A stretch of DNA of 64,000 nucleotides. It comes from JAFGHJ01 sp964525555. Its GTDB lineage: Bacteria > Hydrothermota > UBA3072. Within the stretch, counting starts at the first letter, position 1, and every line of letters begins with the position of its first letter. The notes under the pieces are model-generated. The model worked only from the letters and a program-made list of their open reading frames with translations, ran no database searches and was not told the origin of the DNA. Positions 15,832 through 24,534 of this stretch are shown here, one piece after another. The stretch covers positions 1 through 64,000 of the forward strand of contig CAZGHN010000013.1 in NCBI GenBank assembly GCA_964525555.1. The letters run 5' to 3'. A program made the translations under genes and the position numbers.

Positions 15832-16863
15832 ATGAAAAAGAAAGAGTACTTAAATAAAGAAATAAAACACATAGATATAAAAAGCTTTAATTCTATACCA
15901 ATTATCGAACAGTTCGAGAAAACAGCTTTCCAGGCAAGAAACTTATCACGAGCTGCAAAAATATATGATAAGATGTTATCCGATAAAAACTGCTCTATTA
16001 TATTATGCCTTGCCGGTTCTCTTTTTAGTGCAGGATTAAAGAAAATAGTATATGATATGATAAAAAATAATATGATAGATGTTATTGTTTCTACCGGTGC
16101 AATTATAGTGGATCAGGACTTTTTTGAAGCACTTGGATTTAAGCACTTCCAGGGAACACCGCAAAGCGACGATAACGAATTAATGGAAATAATGATCGAT
16201 AGAATTTACGATACATACATAGATGAGGAACATCTAAGAATATGTGATATGACAATAAATGAAATCGCAGACGGCCTTAAACCTGTCCCTTATTCTTCCC
16301 GCGAATTTATTAAGTTTATGGGTAAATATCTCAAAGAAAAAGACAAAGGTAAAGAATCAGTGGTTCGCATTGCTTACGAAAAAGATCTGCCGATATTCGT
16401 ACCAGCTTTTTCCGATTCTAGTGCCGGTTTTGGTCTAGTCTATCATCAATGGAATCTCAAAGACAAATCTAAAGTATCAATAGACTCCGCTAAAGATTTC
16501 CTTGAATTGACTAAAATAAAGGTAAGCGCTAAAGAAACCGGTCTGGTAATGATTGGTGGAGGAGTCCCTAAAAACTTTGCTCAGGATGTAACTGTGGCTG
16601 CCGATATTCTCGGAAAAGAAGTAAATATGCATAAATACGCAATACAGATAACGGTCGCGGATGAAAGAGACGGAGGATTGTCGGGATCGACTTTAAAAGA
16701 GGCCCACTCATGGGGAAAAGTTGATGAAGGGTCCGAACAGATGGTCTTCTCAGAAGCAACTATAGCATTTCCTCTTTTAGCAAGCTATGCCTTTCATAAG
16801 GGTAGCTGGAAAAAAAGAAAGGAAAAGAAATTTAATTTTATGTTAGACAAAAAGGAGACCTGA
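15832..16863 (+). CDS. Deoxyhypusine synthase-like protein (probable polyamine aminobutyltransferase)
   Basis: 343 residues of the deoxyhypusine synthase family. The catalytic lysine that forms the aminobutyl-imine is preserved at about K296 in HSWGKVDEGSE, followed by the usual FSEATIAFPLL. The NAD-binding core is visible (CLAGSLFSAGLKK, VSTGAIIVDQDF, GGGVPKNF). Eukaryotes and archaea use this enzyme on eIF5A/aIF5A, which bacteria lack, so the acceptor here must differ. Plant homospermidine synthase arose from the same family. It heads a tight operon with arginine decarboxylase and agmatinase, which make putrescine, so synthesis of homospermidine or a related polyamine is the best inference. 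Confidence 0.9.
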   Translation: MKKKEYLNKEIKHIDIKSFNSIPIIEQFEKTAFQARNLSRAAKIYDKMLSDKNCSIILCLAGSLFSAGLKKIVYDMIKNNMIDVIVSTGAIIVDQDFFEALGFKHFQGTPQSDDNELMEIMIDRIYDTYIDEEHLRICDMTINEIADGLKPVPYSSREFIKFMGKYLKEKDKGKESVVRIAYEKDLPIFVPAFSDSSAGFGLVYHQWNLKDKSKVSIDSAKDFLELTKIKVSAKETGLVMIGGGVPKNFAQDVTVAADILGKEVNMHKYAIQITVADERDGGLSGSTLKEAHSWGKVDEGSEQMVFSEATIAFPLLASYAFHKGSWKKRKEKKFNFMLDKKET

Positions 16864-16866
16864 CAA

Positions 16867-17409
16867 ATGATACCCAAAAAAGTATTTTTCACTAAAGGAG
16901 TCGGTATTCATAAGGATAATCTAGCTTCTTTTGAGCTTGCACTGAGAAATGCCGGTATTGAAAAATGTAATTTGGTAAATGTTTCAAGTATTTTACCTCC
17001 TTATTGTAAAGAAATCAAGAAAGAAAGTGGATTTGCAGAGTTAAAAGCAGGTGAAATTACTTTCGTAGTAATGGCAAGAAATTCTACTAATGAACCTAAT
17101 AGGCTTGTATCTGCAGCTATCGGAGTTGCAGTGCCAAAGGAGAAAAACAATTACGGGTACTTATCAGAACATCATGCTTTTGGAGAGACTGCCAAGAAGA
17201 GCGGCGAATATGCTGAGGATCTCGCTGCCACCATGCTTGCATCAACACTCGGCATACCTTTTGACTCAGACCAGGCATGGGATGAAAGGAAGCAGGTATA
17301 TAAAGCAAGCGAGCATATATTTAAAACACGTAATATTTGTCAATCTGCACAGGGAAATAAAGACGGTTTATGGACTACCGTTATAGCGGCAGCAGTTTTT
17401 ATAACATAA
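16867..17409 (+). CDS. pdaD: Pyruvoyl-dependent arginine decarboxylase
   Basis: 180 residues. It decarboxylates arginine to agmatine using a pyruvoyl group formed by self-cleavage. The processing site is visible as LVNVSSILPP, with cleavage expected between S40 and S41 so that S41 becomes the pyruvoyl group. Downstream GVAVPKE and the EHHAFGE segment are family features. The enzyme is typical of archaea and some bacteria. It begins 3 nt after the deoxyhypusine-synthase-like gene and ends 5 nt before agmatinase, so the three are co-translated. Confidence 0.93.
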   Translation: MIPKKVFFTKGVGIHKDNLASFELALRNAGIEKCNLVNVSSILPPYCKEIKKESGFAELKAGEITFVVMARNSTNEPNRLVSAAIGVAVPKEKNNYGYLSEHHAFGETAKKSGEYAEDLAATMLASTLGIPFDSDQAWDERKQVYKASEHIFKTRNICQSAQGNKDGLWTTVIAAAVFIT

Positions 17410-17414
17410 AGTAA

Positions 17415-18272
17415 ATGTCTGAACCAGTCCCTTATAATTTCGGAGGGCTTGAAGATAAGTTTTCCAATTATGCGACTGCAAAAACAGTCGTTCTGCCAGT
17501 ACCTTTTGATAAAACAAGTTCGTGGTTAAGGGGTTCGGACAGAGGGCCAAAAGCAATTATTGAAGCATCCATGAACTTGGAACTTTACGACCTCGAAACA
17601 AATACAGAAGTATATAAAAATGGAATATTTACCTCAAAAGAGATTCTATCCGACAGTTCAGAAGAAATGATAGAATCTGTTTATGAGCGAGTCACCGAAT
17701 TAATAAAAGATAATAAATTCGTTGTAACCCTGGGGGGAGAACACACAATTTCCCTCCCCGCAATAAACGCACACCATAATATTTATAAAAAAATGTCTAT
17801 TCTTCACTTAGACGCACATTCAGATATGAGAGATTCATATCTTGATAACAAATTAAGCCACGCATGCGTAATGGCGAGAGTGAAAGAAATAAACGAGAAT
17901 ATAATTTCAGTCGGAATAAGGAGCTTTGACTCATCGGAATTAAATAATATAAATAAAAACAACACTTTTTTTGCAAAAGATATTTACAATTCTGAAAACT
18001 GGATAGAAAAAGCAATAAGCAAACTTGACCAGAATGTTTATATATCAATAGATCTAGATGTCTTCGATCCTTCGGTCATGCCTTCTACAGGTACTCCGGA
18101 ACCCGGCGGTTTGGATTGGTACACGTTAACCGGTTTTCTTAAAGAGGTCTGTAAAAATAGGAACTTAATTGGTTTTGATGTTGTAGAACTCTGTCCTGCT
18201 GAAACTGTGGCGCCGGATTTCCTAGCGGCTAAATTAATATACAAATTACTTAGTTATAAATTCTCGTTATAA
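17415..18272 (+). CDS. speB: Agmatinase (ureohydrolase family)
   Basis: A 285-residue binuclear manganese ureohydrolase that converts agmatine to putrescine and urea. The metal ligands are in GGEHTISLP, LHLDAHSDMRD and SIDLDVFDPS, and the substrate-specificity stretch is TGTPEPGGL. The position directly after the arginine decarboxylase supports agmatine rather than arginine as substrate. It is the third and last gene of the operon. Confidence 0.95.
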   Translation: MSEPVPYNFGGLEDKFSNYATAKTVVLPVPFDKTSSWLRGSDRGPKAIIEASMNLELYDLETNTEVYKNGIFTSKEILSDSSEEMIESVYERVTELIKDNKFVVTLGGEHTISLPAINAHHNIYKKMSILHLDAHSDMRDSYLDNKLSHACVMARVKEINENIISVGIRSFDSSELNNINKNNTFFAKDIYNSENWIEKAISKLDQNVYISIDLDVFDPSVMPSTGTPEPGGLDWYTLTGFLKEVCKNRNLIGFDVVELCPAETVAPDFLAAKLIYKLLSYKFSL

Positions 18273-18415
18273 AAAAAACAATAATGGTTATATATACAAC
18301 GCATAGTTATGACCCAAAAAACTCGCAATTTCTGAAATATAGAAACTAATTAAATCCGTTCAAAGAGATAGAAAATTCTTTTTTTCTCTGTGTTTCCGTC
18401 TTAATTAAAAACTCC

Positions 18416-18443
18416 TTGACTTTTTTCTTAAATAAACGATTAT
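18416..18443 (+). promoter_or_regulatory. Promoter of the LpxB-like gene (near-leaderless)
   Basis: TTGACT (18416-18421) and GATTAT (18438-18443) are 16 nt apart. The ATG at 18453 falls about 3 nt after the predicted start site, and no ribosome site is present. Confidence 0.45.
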
Positions 18444-18452
18444 GAAGGCATA

Positions 18453-19646
18453 ATGAACGTTGTAATATTAAGTAATTCCTATGGAGAAGACAGAAGCGGG
18501 GCTTTAATTGCAAAAGAACTCAAAAAACTTGATAAAAAAACAAGAATTAGAGCTTTTCCTCTTATTTCTTTCGGTGAGGAATACGAAAAAAGAAATATCA
18601 AAGTCATAGGGGGACATCCGCCTCCGCCTTCAGGCGGATTTCTTTTAAAAAGTACAAAAAAATTTTTTGCGGATATCGCCAAAGCTCTATTTCTTCCTTT
18701 CTTTTATATAGACCGCCTCCGGATATTCAGAGAAAGCACTGATATTGTTATAGTCATAGGAGATTTCCCCTTACTAATTCTTGGATATATCTCTTTACGC
18801 AAAAAAGCATACTTTCTAGAACAATGTAAATCCAATTATATACATCCACATTTACCTTTCGAAAGATTTTTTATGCGTGAGATAACCAAAAAAGTTTTCA
18901 CTCACGACGAAATCACCGCAGATGATTTAGATAAGAAAGGTATAAATGCCGAATTTGTAGGCAATCCAATGATGGATGATTTATCGGAAGAAAAAAACTA
19001 CTGTCCTCCCAAGGGTAAAACGCTAATCGGATTACTACCGGGCTCACGAAAAGAAGCTTATAATAATATGAAAAAAATAGCTAAAATAATAAAAAAGCTC
19101 ATGAAAATGAACAAAAATTTGCATTTTGCAGTTGCTCTCTCTGAAACAGTCCAAAAAAATAAAATTGAAAAAATCTTATTTAATTTACCGAATAAAGTTG
19201 ACATCTGTTACGGAAGTTTCGTTGACATAGTAAAAAAGTCACAACTTGTTATAAGTCTTGGAGGAACTGCTAGTGAACAATCCCTTTATCTTCAATCTCC
19301 GGTAATATCTTTTCCCGGAAGCGGAGCACAAAATACCAAACGCAGGCTTAATGGTCAAAAAAAATTACTGGGAGAAGCATTTATACTTCTGAATTACAAA
19401 CCGGAAAAAATAGCTGAAGAAATGTTAGAATTACTGAAGAATAAAAAATCACTTAATCTTCTTAAATCAAAAGGTAAGAAAAGAGCCGGTAAGTCAGGCG
19501 GGGCACAAAAGATAGCTAACTATATATATTATAAAGAAGTAGAAAGCAAGAAGTCAGGCAGAGAATTCAGTAGTCAAAATATAGAATTCAGAATCCCCTT
19601 TCACCCTAAAAAATTAAAACATCAAAAAAATGAAAAAGAAAATTGA
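18453..19646 (+). CDS. LpxB-related glycosyltransferase
   Basis: 397 residues resembling the lipid-A-disaccharide-synthase-related (GT19-like) proteins. The N-terminal Rossmann half opens with VVILSNSYGEDRSG and contains VIGDFPLLILG. The C-terminal half has VGNPMMDDL, LIGLLPGSRKEAY, LVISLGGTASEQ and SFPGSGAQNTK, the nucleotide-sugar binding region. True LpxB differs at several of these motifs and no other lpx genes lie nearby, so the sugar and acceptor are unknown. It overlaps the next gene by 17 bp and opens a three-gene glycosyltransferase operon. Confidence 0.82.
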   Translation: MNVVILSNSYGEDRSGALIAKELKKLDKKTRIRAFPLISFGEEYEKRNIKVIGGHPPPPSGGFLLKSTKKFFADIAKALFLPFFYIDRLRIFRESTDIVIVIGDFPLLILGYISLRKKAYFLEQCKSNYIHPHLPFERFFMREITKKVFTHDEITADDLDKKGINAEFVGNPMMDDLSEEKNYCPPKGKTLIGLLPGSRKEAYNNMKKIAKIIKKLMKMNKNLHFAVALSETVQKNKIEKILFNLPNKVDICYGSFVDIVKKSQLVISLGGTASEQSLYLQSPVISFPGSGAQNTKRRLNGQKKLLGEAFILLNYKPEKIAEEMLELLKNKKSLNLLKSKGKKRAGKSGGAQKIANYIYYKEVESKKSGREFSSQNIEFRIPFHPKKLKHQKNEKEN

Positions 19647-20553
19647 AGCAACAGTAGTTCTTCCTACCTTCAATAGACTACCGGTACTAAAAGAATGCTT
19701 ATCTGCACTATCAAACCAAACAACAAAAAGCTTCGAGATTATACTTATAGATGACTGTTCCACGGACGGGACAGGTGAATATATTAAAAAATGCGATCTT
19801 AACAATTTAAGATACATACGCCTAAAAAAACGTTCAGGACCGTATTACGCCAGAAATCTCGGAATCAGAGAAGCAAAAGGAGAGATAATAATATTTATCG
19901 ATTCTGACGTAATTGTCTTTCCGGATTTTGTCGAAGACCATATAAAAATCCATAAAAAAAGAGATGATCTCGCTGTCCAGGGTATGGTTAAACACGTAAA
20001 TAATATAAAAAAATTTAATATGGAAAATTTTTATATTCCAAATGCCCTTTGTCTTAGAACCTTTATAACTCAAAATGCGTCTATAAGAAGAAAATATCTT
20101 ATCGCCGTAGGCGGTTTTGACCAATTCGGCGATCAAATGGGATACAAAGATGTAGATATGGGATTAAAACTAATGGATCTGAAACTAAAATGGATATATG
20201 GAATAAGAAGTTGTAAAGCTTTTCACATCGATGGTGATACAACGGAAGAAAACCTTAAGAAAACCTTTGAAAAATGGAAACAACAGGGGTATTCTGCATA
20301 TTATTTTGTTAAGAAATGGGGAAAAAGGGGCGAAAAATATGCAAGAACTAAAAGAGCTCTATTTTACTCCAGAGTTTTCAACACCAAACGCTGGGTTGAA
20401 AATAAAAATATCTGTAAAATAATTATTGAAAGCAAAAAAAACTTAAAGATAAGTGCAAGTTTACTTAAAGGAATAGCGCGTTACCATTATAGAAGCAAAG
20501 GAATAAATAATGCAATCAACGATGAAAGCATCAGGAATAGTAGTAACGCATAA
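19630..20553 (+). CDS. Family 2 glycosyltransferase (copy 1)
   Basis: 307 residues, GT-A fold. The nucleotide-sugar site is visible as ATVVLPTFNRL, LIDDCSTDGTGEY and IIFIDSDVIVFPDF (the DxD metal site is DSD). The C-terminal half carries conserved acidic residues (YKDVDMGLKL). It is a clear paralogue of the next gene with the same block order. It probably adds a sugar to a surface glycan at the membrane's cytoplasmic face. The ATG lies inside the end of the LpxB-like gene. Confidence 0.9.
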   Translation: MKKKIEATVVLPTFNRLPVLKECLSALSNQTTKSFEIILIDDCSTDGTGEYIKKCDLNNLRYIRLKKRSGPYYARNLGIREAKGEIIIFIDSDVIVFPDFVEDHIKIHKKRDDLAVQGMVKHVNNIKKFNMENFYIPNALCLRTFITQNASIRRKYLIAVGGFDQFGDQMGYKDVDMGLKLMDLKLKWIYGIRSCKAFHIDGDTTEENLKKTFEKWKQQGYSAYYFVKKWGKRGEKYARTKRALFYSRVFNTKRWVENKNICKIIIESKKNLKISASLLKGIARYHYRSKGINNAINDESIRNSSNA

Positions 20554-21430
20554 CCGCGGAGCTATTTTAAAACACTGTATTAATAAACTGTTGGACCAAA
20601 CAGCAGATGGTTACGAAGTTATAGTGGTCGATGACGGCTCCAATGATGGGTCAGAAAAAACGATAAAAAGAATCAAAGACAACAAGTTTCGATATCTTAG
20701 AAACAATAAAAAAAAGGGACAATCATACGCGAGAAACAAGGGAATAGATGCAGCAAAGGGAGAAATTATTATATTTGTTGATTCCGATGTTCTTGTTGAT
20801 AAAAATTTTATTCGCGACCATATAAACATTCACAACAGAAAAGACAAACTGATTGTTCAGGGTATGGTAAGACACATACGTCGAATTGAAGACTACGGTA
20901 CTCTTAATTTACTGATTGATGGACTTTGCCTTGCGGGACTTATAACTCAAAATGTTTCTGTAAAGAAAAAATATCTCCTTGAAGTCGGAGCATTTGACGA
21001 ATCTTTTGGAGATACAATGGGTTATATGGATGTGGAAATTGGCAGAAGACTGAAAAAGGACCTCGGATTAAAAACAGTTTATGCTTTTAGGAATTGTCTC
21101 GCCTGGCATTTCGACGGATATGAAACAGATGATAAAATCAGGTCTATCATAAAGAAGTCTTACGAAAGAGGGAAAAATGCAGTAATATTTGCACAAAAAC
21201 ATGGTAGAACTGTTGCTGCTCGCCATGTTAAAAAATCCTACGCCGATTTAATCACCAGGATATGCGGAACAGAACAATGGATAGAAGAAAAGGGAATAAA
21301 GTACCTTATGAATCATAAGGATAGTTTATCTTATCCCTTTTTGAAGTGGATCATAAAATACCATTATAGAAATAAAGGCATAAGAGAGGCTCTTGAAGAA
21401 AATAACAAAAATATAAAGGATAAGATTTAA
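20510..21430 (+). CDS. Family 2 glycosyltransferase (copy 2)
   Basis: 306 residues, paralogous to the preceding gene: shared GQSYARNKGIDAAKGEIIIF, DSDVLVDKNF and YMDVEIGRRL blocks, and a shared C-terminal KYHYRNKGIREA ending. The start overlaps copy 1 by 44 bp, and AAGGA lies 8 nt before the ATG. A tandem duplication followed by divergence is the simplest history, with the two enzymes likely adding successive sugars. Confidence 0.9.
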   Translation: MQSTMKASGIVVTHNRGAILKHCINKLLDQTADGYEVIVVDDGSNDGSEKTIKRIKDNKFRYLRNNKKKGQSYARNKGIDAAKGEIIIFVDSDVLVDKNFIRDHINIHNRKDKLIVQGMVRHIRRIEDYGTLNLLIDGLCLAGLITQNVSVKKKYLLEVGAFDESFGDTMGYMDVEIGRRLKKDLGLKTVYAFRNCLAWHFDGYETDDKIRSIIKKSYERGKNAVIFAQKHGRTVAARHVKKSYADLITRICGTEQWIEEKGIKYLMNHKDSLSYPFLKWIIKYHYRNKGIREALEENNKNIKDKI

Positions 21431-21456
21431 CAAAAAGGTAGAATTTACAATAGGGG

Positions 21457-21484
21457 TTGACAACAATTTACGAAAAATTATATT
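21457..21484 (+). promoter_or_regulatory. Promoter of the moxR/Bat operon
   Basis: TTGACA (21457-21462) and TATATT (21479-21484) are 16 nt apart. The leader is about 35 nt and includes a strong GAAGGAGG site before the ATG at 21526. Confidence 0.65.
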
Positions 21485-21525
21485 GAAAAGCCCCAAACAA
21501 ATACATAAAGTGAGAAGGAGGTAGA

Positions 21526-22515
21526 ATGAGTATTGATTTACAAAAGTTAAATAAAGAAGCAGAGGAGAAGAGTGCTGTAATTGAAAACCTTTTCGCAGAA
21601 ATAGGCAAATCTATAATAGGGCAAAGAGAAATCTTAGAAAAAACCATTATAGGTCTTCTTACAAGAGGACATATCCTCATAGAAGGAGTTCCTGGTCTTG
21701 CAAAAACCTACATAATAAAAACGCTTGCAGCGGCAGTAAATGCCACTTTCAGAAGAATCCAGTTCACTCCTGACCTTCTCCCTGCTGACATTACGGGAAC
21801 CCAAATATACAATCAGAAAACCGGCGATTTTACACCTAAGAAAGGTCCTCTATTTGCAAACTTTATATTATCTGACGAGATAAATAGAGCCCCTCCAAAG
21901 GTTCAAAGCGCATTACTCGAAGCAATGCAGGAAAGACAGGTAACTATAGGAGACCAGACATATCCTCTGCCCGAACCATTTATGGTTCTGGCAACTCAGA
22001 ATCCTATAGAACAGGAAGGAACATATCCTCTACCTGAGGCTCAAGTTGATCGATTTAAACAGAAATTGGTCATTGGTTACCCAAATAAGGAAGAAGAAAA
22101 AAGAATCATGAAACAGCAAACAGCAGAAGAACTTCCTAAAACAAAACCTGTAGTGGACATAAAGAAAATAAACTCTCTTAGAGACTTTATTTTCAAAATA
22201 CATGCCGATGAAAAAATAAGGGATTATATCATCGATATAGTATTTGCTACAAGAAAGCCTTCCGATTATGGTATTAAAGACCTAGACGTTTATATTAGAT
22301 ACGGTGCATCACCAAGGGCATCAATATATCTTTTTGAAGCTGCTAGAGCTCATGCATTCTTGCAGCGGCGAGGCTTTGTGATACCCGAAGATGTAAAAGC
22401 GGCTGTGTATGACATTCTTCGTCACAGAATAATTTTATCTTATGAAGCCGAAGCAGAGGGCGTAAAAGAAGAAGACATAATAAGAGATATTTTAGAAGCT
22501 GTTGAAATACCATAG
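21526..22515 (+). CDS. moxR: MoxR-family AAA+ ATPase
   Basis: A 329-residue chaperone-like ATPase. Walker A is EGVPGLAKTY (residues ~56-65), Walker B is LSDEINRAPPK, and ALLEAMQERQVT and LATQNPIEQEGTYPLPEAQ are the MoxR signatures. MoxR proteins work with VWA-domain partners, and such partners (BatA, BatB) are encoded downstream. A 343-bp repeat-filled gap separates it from the DUF58 gene, where these genes are usually adjacent. Confidence 0.95.
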   Translation: MSIDLQKLNKEAEEKSAVIENLFAEIGKSIIGQREILEKTIIGLLTRGHILIEGVPGLAKTYIIKTLAAAVNATFRRIQFTPDLLPADITGTQIYNQKTGDFTPKKGPLFANFILSDEINRAPPKVQSALLEAMQERQVTIGDQTYPLPEPFMVLATQNPIEQEGTYPLPEAQVDRFKQKLVIGYPNKEEEKRIMKQQTAEELPKTKPVVDIKKINSLRDFIFKIHADEKIRDYIIDIVFATRKPSDYGIKDLDVYIRYGASPRASIYLFEAARAHAFLQRRGFVIPEDVKAAVYDILRHRIILSYEAEAEGVKEEDIIRDILEAVEIP

Positions 22516-22529
22516 CGCGGAAACCCCAA

Positions 22530-22850
22530 ACTAAAAAAAAGGATCACCACAGAGAACACAGAGGAATCGATTGTGGTAAAAAAAGAAAAAACACTGAGAA
22601 CACAGAGAAAAAAACAAAAGGAAATAGCCACGGATGAACACGGAAAAACAAGGATTAAAAAATTTATTCTTTTGTTTTAATAAAAAAAGTATATGGGAAG
22701 GGGTGGGTATCAGCGTTCATCAGCGTAAATCAGTGGCTAATTCAGATGTGCTGGCTTGGGTTTCGAAAACACAAAATGTAAACTCTTTGAACTCTGTGGT
22801 AAAAAAAATCGGTGTGGTGTTGTGTGGGCTCTGTGTTTAGTTTTTTTAAT
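22530..22850. repeat. Dispersed intergenic repeat cluster inside the Bat operon
   Basis: This 320-bp gap holds several copies and inversions of phrases found across the window: ccacagagaacacagagg, cactgagaacacagag, ccacggatgaacacgg, gcgttcatcagcg and ctctttgaactctgtggt. A short frame at 22634-22840 runs through it but has repeat, not coding, character. I see no terminator, so read-through from moxR into the DUF58 gene is possible. Confidence 0.7.
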
Positions 22851-22858
22851 AAATAACT

Positions 22859-23743
22859 ATGGAAGATCGAATTAAAGAGATACTAAAAGAAGTAAGACAA
22901 ATCGAAATAGAGTCCAAAAAGGTAGTAAACACTCTCTTTGGCGGAGAATACAAAAGTTCCTTTAAAGGCAAAGGAATGGAATTCCATGAAGTACGAGATT
23001 ACTTTCCGGGAGACGATGTAAGAAACATCGATTGGAATGTAACAGCCAGAATGAATCATCCTTTTGTCAAGAGATTCGTAGAAGAAAGAGAGTTGACGAT
23101 TTTTATAATAGCCGACTGTAGCGGTTCAGGCGACTTTGGCACACGAAAAGAAAAGAAAAAAGACCTAATAGCCAGAATAGCCGCTCTTTTTGCATTTTCT
23201 GCCGAAAAAAACAACGACAAAGCAGGACTTTTGATGTTTTCCGATAAGGTAGAACATTATCTTCCTCCCGCAAAAGGAAGAAGACATACTCTCCATATAA
23301 TACGGGATATCTTGCTTTTCCAAGGAGAAAGTAAAAAAACCGATCCTGTACCTGCAATGGAGTTTTCCCAAGAAGTTCTGCGCCACGGTTCTATTGTTAT
23401 TTTAATTTCCGACTTCCTTGGAGAGACTTTTGACGTAAAACATATAAGAATGCCTCTTTCTCTTATGGCAAAGAAATTTGATTTGATCCCGATTATAGTT
23501 CGAGACCCTATGGAAATTGATCTCACCATCAATGGAAAAATAACCTTTAGGGATGCAGAAAGCGGTAAAATAAAGATGTTTGACGGTAAAGAACTATCAA
23601 AAAAAATCAAAGAAATCCGCAGCGCAAGAGACGAAGAACTATACCGTATACTTAACATAAATGGCCTTGATAGAATAGAAATAAAATCCGGAGAAGATTA
23701 CGTCGGTTCTATTCATCGCCTTTTTCAAAGGAGACTTCCTTGA
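22859..23743 (+). CDS. DUF58 domain protein of the Bat operon
   Basis: 294 residues with the DUF58 signature FHEVRDYFPGDDVRNIDWNVTARM near residue 42, and a degenerate VWA-like fold beginning TIFIIADCSGSGDFG and ISDFLGETFD. DUF58 proteins accompany MoxR ATPases and Bat VWA proteins in envelope-associated complexes. No ribosome site is seen before the ATG. It ends in a TTGA overlap with the next gene. Confidence 0.92.
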   Translation: MEDRIKEILKEVRQIEIESKKVVNTLFGGEYKSSFKGKGMEFHEVRDYFPGDDVRNIDWNVTARMNHPFVKRFVEERELTIFIIADCSGSGDFGTRKEKKKDLIARIAALFAFSAEKNNDKAGLLMFSDKVEHYLPPAKGRRHTLHIIRDILLFQGESKKTDPVPAMEFSQEVLRHGSIVILISDFLGETFDVKHIRMPLSLMAKKFDLIPIIVRDPMEIDLTINGKITFRDAESGKIKMFDGKELSKKIKEIRSARDEELYRILNINGLDRIEIKSGEDYVGSIHRLFQRRLP

Positions 23744-24534
23744 TTTTACTTTATATTATCTCCTTACTAAATCTCCGGATAACTCCTGATTCTGCAACCG
23801 TGGGAGATACTTTAACCTTAAATATTAGAGGGATTTTACCCGATTCCTTAACGATTATAAAGCCCGATTCCTTTCCCGATATTATCATATTAGATTCTAT
23901 CAAACAAAGTTCCGACACATCCGCTATATTACATTTTACATCCTTCTCGACAGGGCCACAGGAATTCAAACTTAAAGCAGACAAAGATACACTAACTTCT
24001 ATCTACTTTATAAAATCTATTCTGGAGCCGGAAAACAAAGGTATATCACCAATTTGGGGTCCCTACGGCTTTTTCAACTGGCATTATCTACTATTTTTAT
24101 TAATCCTCCCCCTTGGGGGCATCGCCTACCTTATTTTTAAAAAATATAGAAGAAAGGATATAGAGTTAATAGAAGAAGACCAGATGGAACCAGCAGAAGA
24201 AGCCTTAATAAACCTAAAAATACTCGAAGAAAAAGTTTCCGAGTGGAATTGGAACAAACTCTATACTTCTTTATCATATATCTCAAGAAGATATATGGAA
24301 AGAAAGGCAAAAATTCCTGCCTCGGAAGCAACAACATCCGAACTGCTCCTTTTAATAAAAAAAGACCGACTTGATTTATTTTCTCCTCTGGTAAGACAAT
24401 TCCCGACTTGGGATTTGATAAAATTCGCCGATAAAGAAGCAAGTCCCGAAGAATTCGATAAGGACATTGCTCTACTTAGAACAATAATAGAAAAAACGGA
24501 AAAGGAAGATCAAGAAGATGATACACTTCAATAA
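23740..24534 (+). CDS. Bat-operon membrane protein (DUF4381-like)
   Basis: 264 residues starting at TTG in a TTGA overlap with the DUF58 stop. A signal-like start is followed by an Ig-like extracytoplasmic region, one membrane helix at ~107-131 (WHYLLFLLILPLGGIAYLIF) and a helical cytoplasmic tail with SRRYMERKAKIPASEATTSELL, typical of the small membrane protein between DUF58 and the VWA genes in such operons. It probably anchors the complex. It overlaps batA by 17 bp. Confidence 0.75.
   Translation: MILLYIISLLNLRITPDSATVGDTLTLNIRGILPDSLTIIKPDSFPDIIILDSIKQSSDTSAILHFTSFSTGPQEFKLKADKDTLTSIYFIKSILEPENKGISPIWGPYGFFNWHYLLFLLILPLGGIAYLIFKKYRRKDIELIEEDQMEPAEEALINLKILEEKVSEWNWNKLYTSLSYISRRYMERKAKIPASEATTSELLLLIKKDRLDLFSPLVRQFPTWDLIKFADKEASPEEFDKDIALLRTIIEKTEKEDQEDDTLQ

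Noticed and set aside
22634..22840. A 68-codon frame between moxR and DUF58
   Set aside because: It is composed of dispersed repeat phrases and shows no protein-like pattern.
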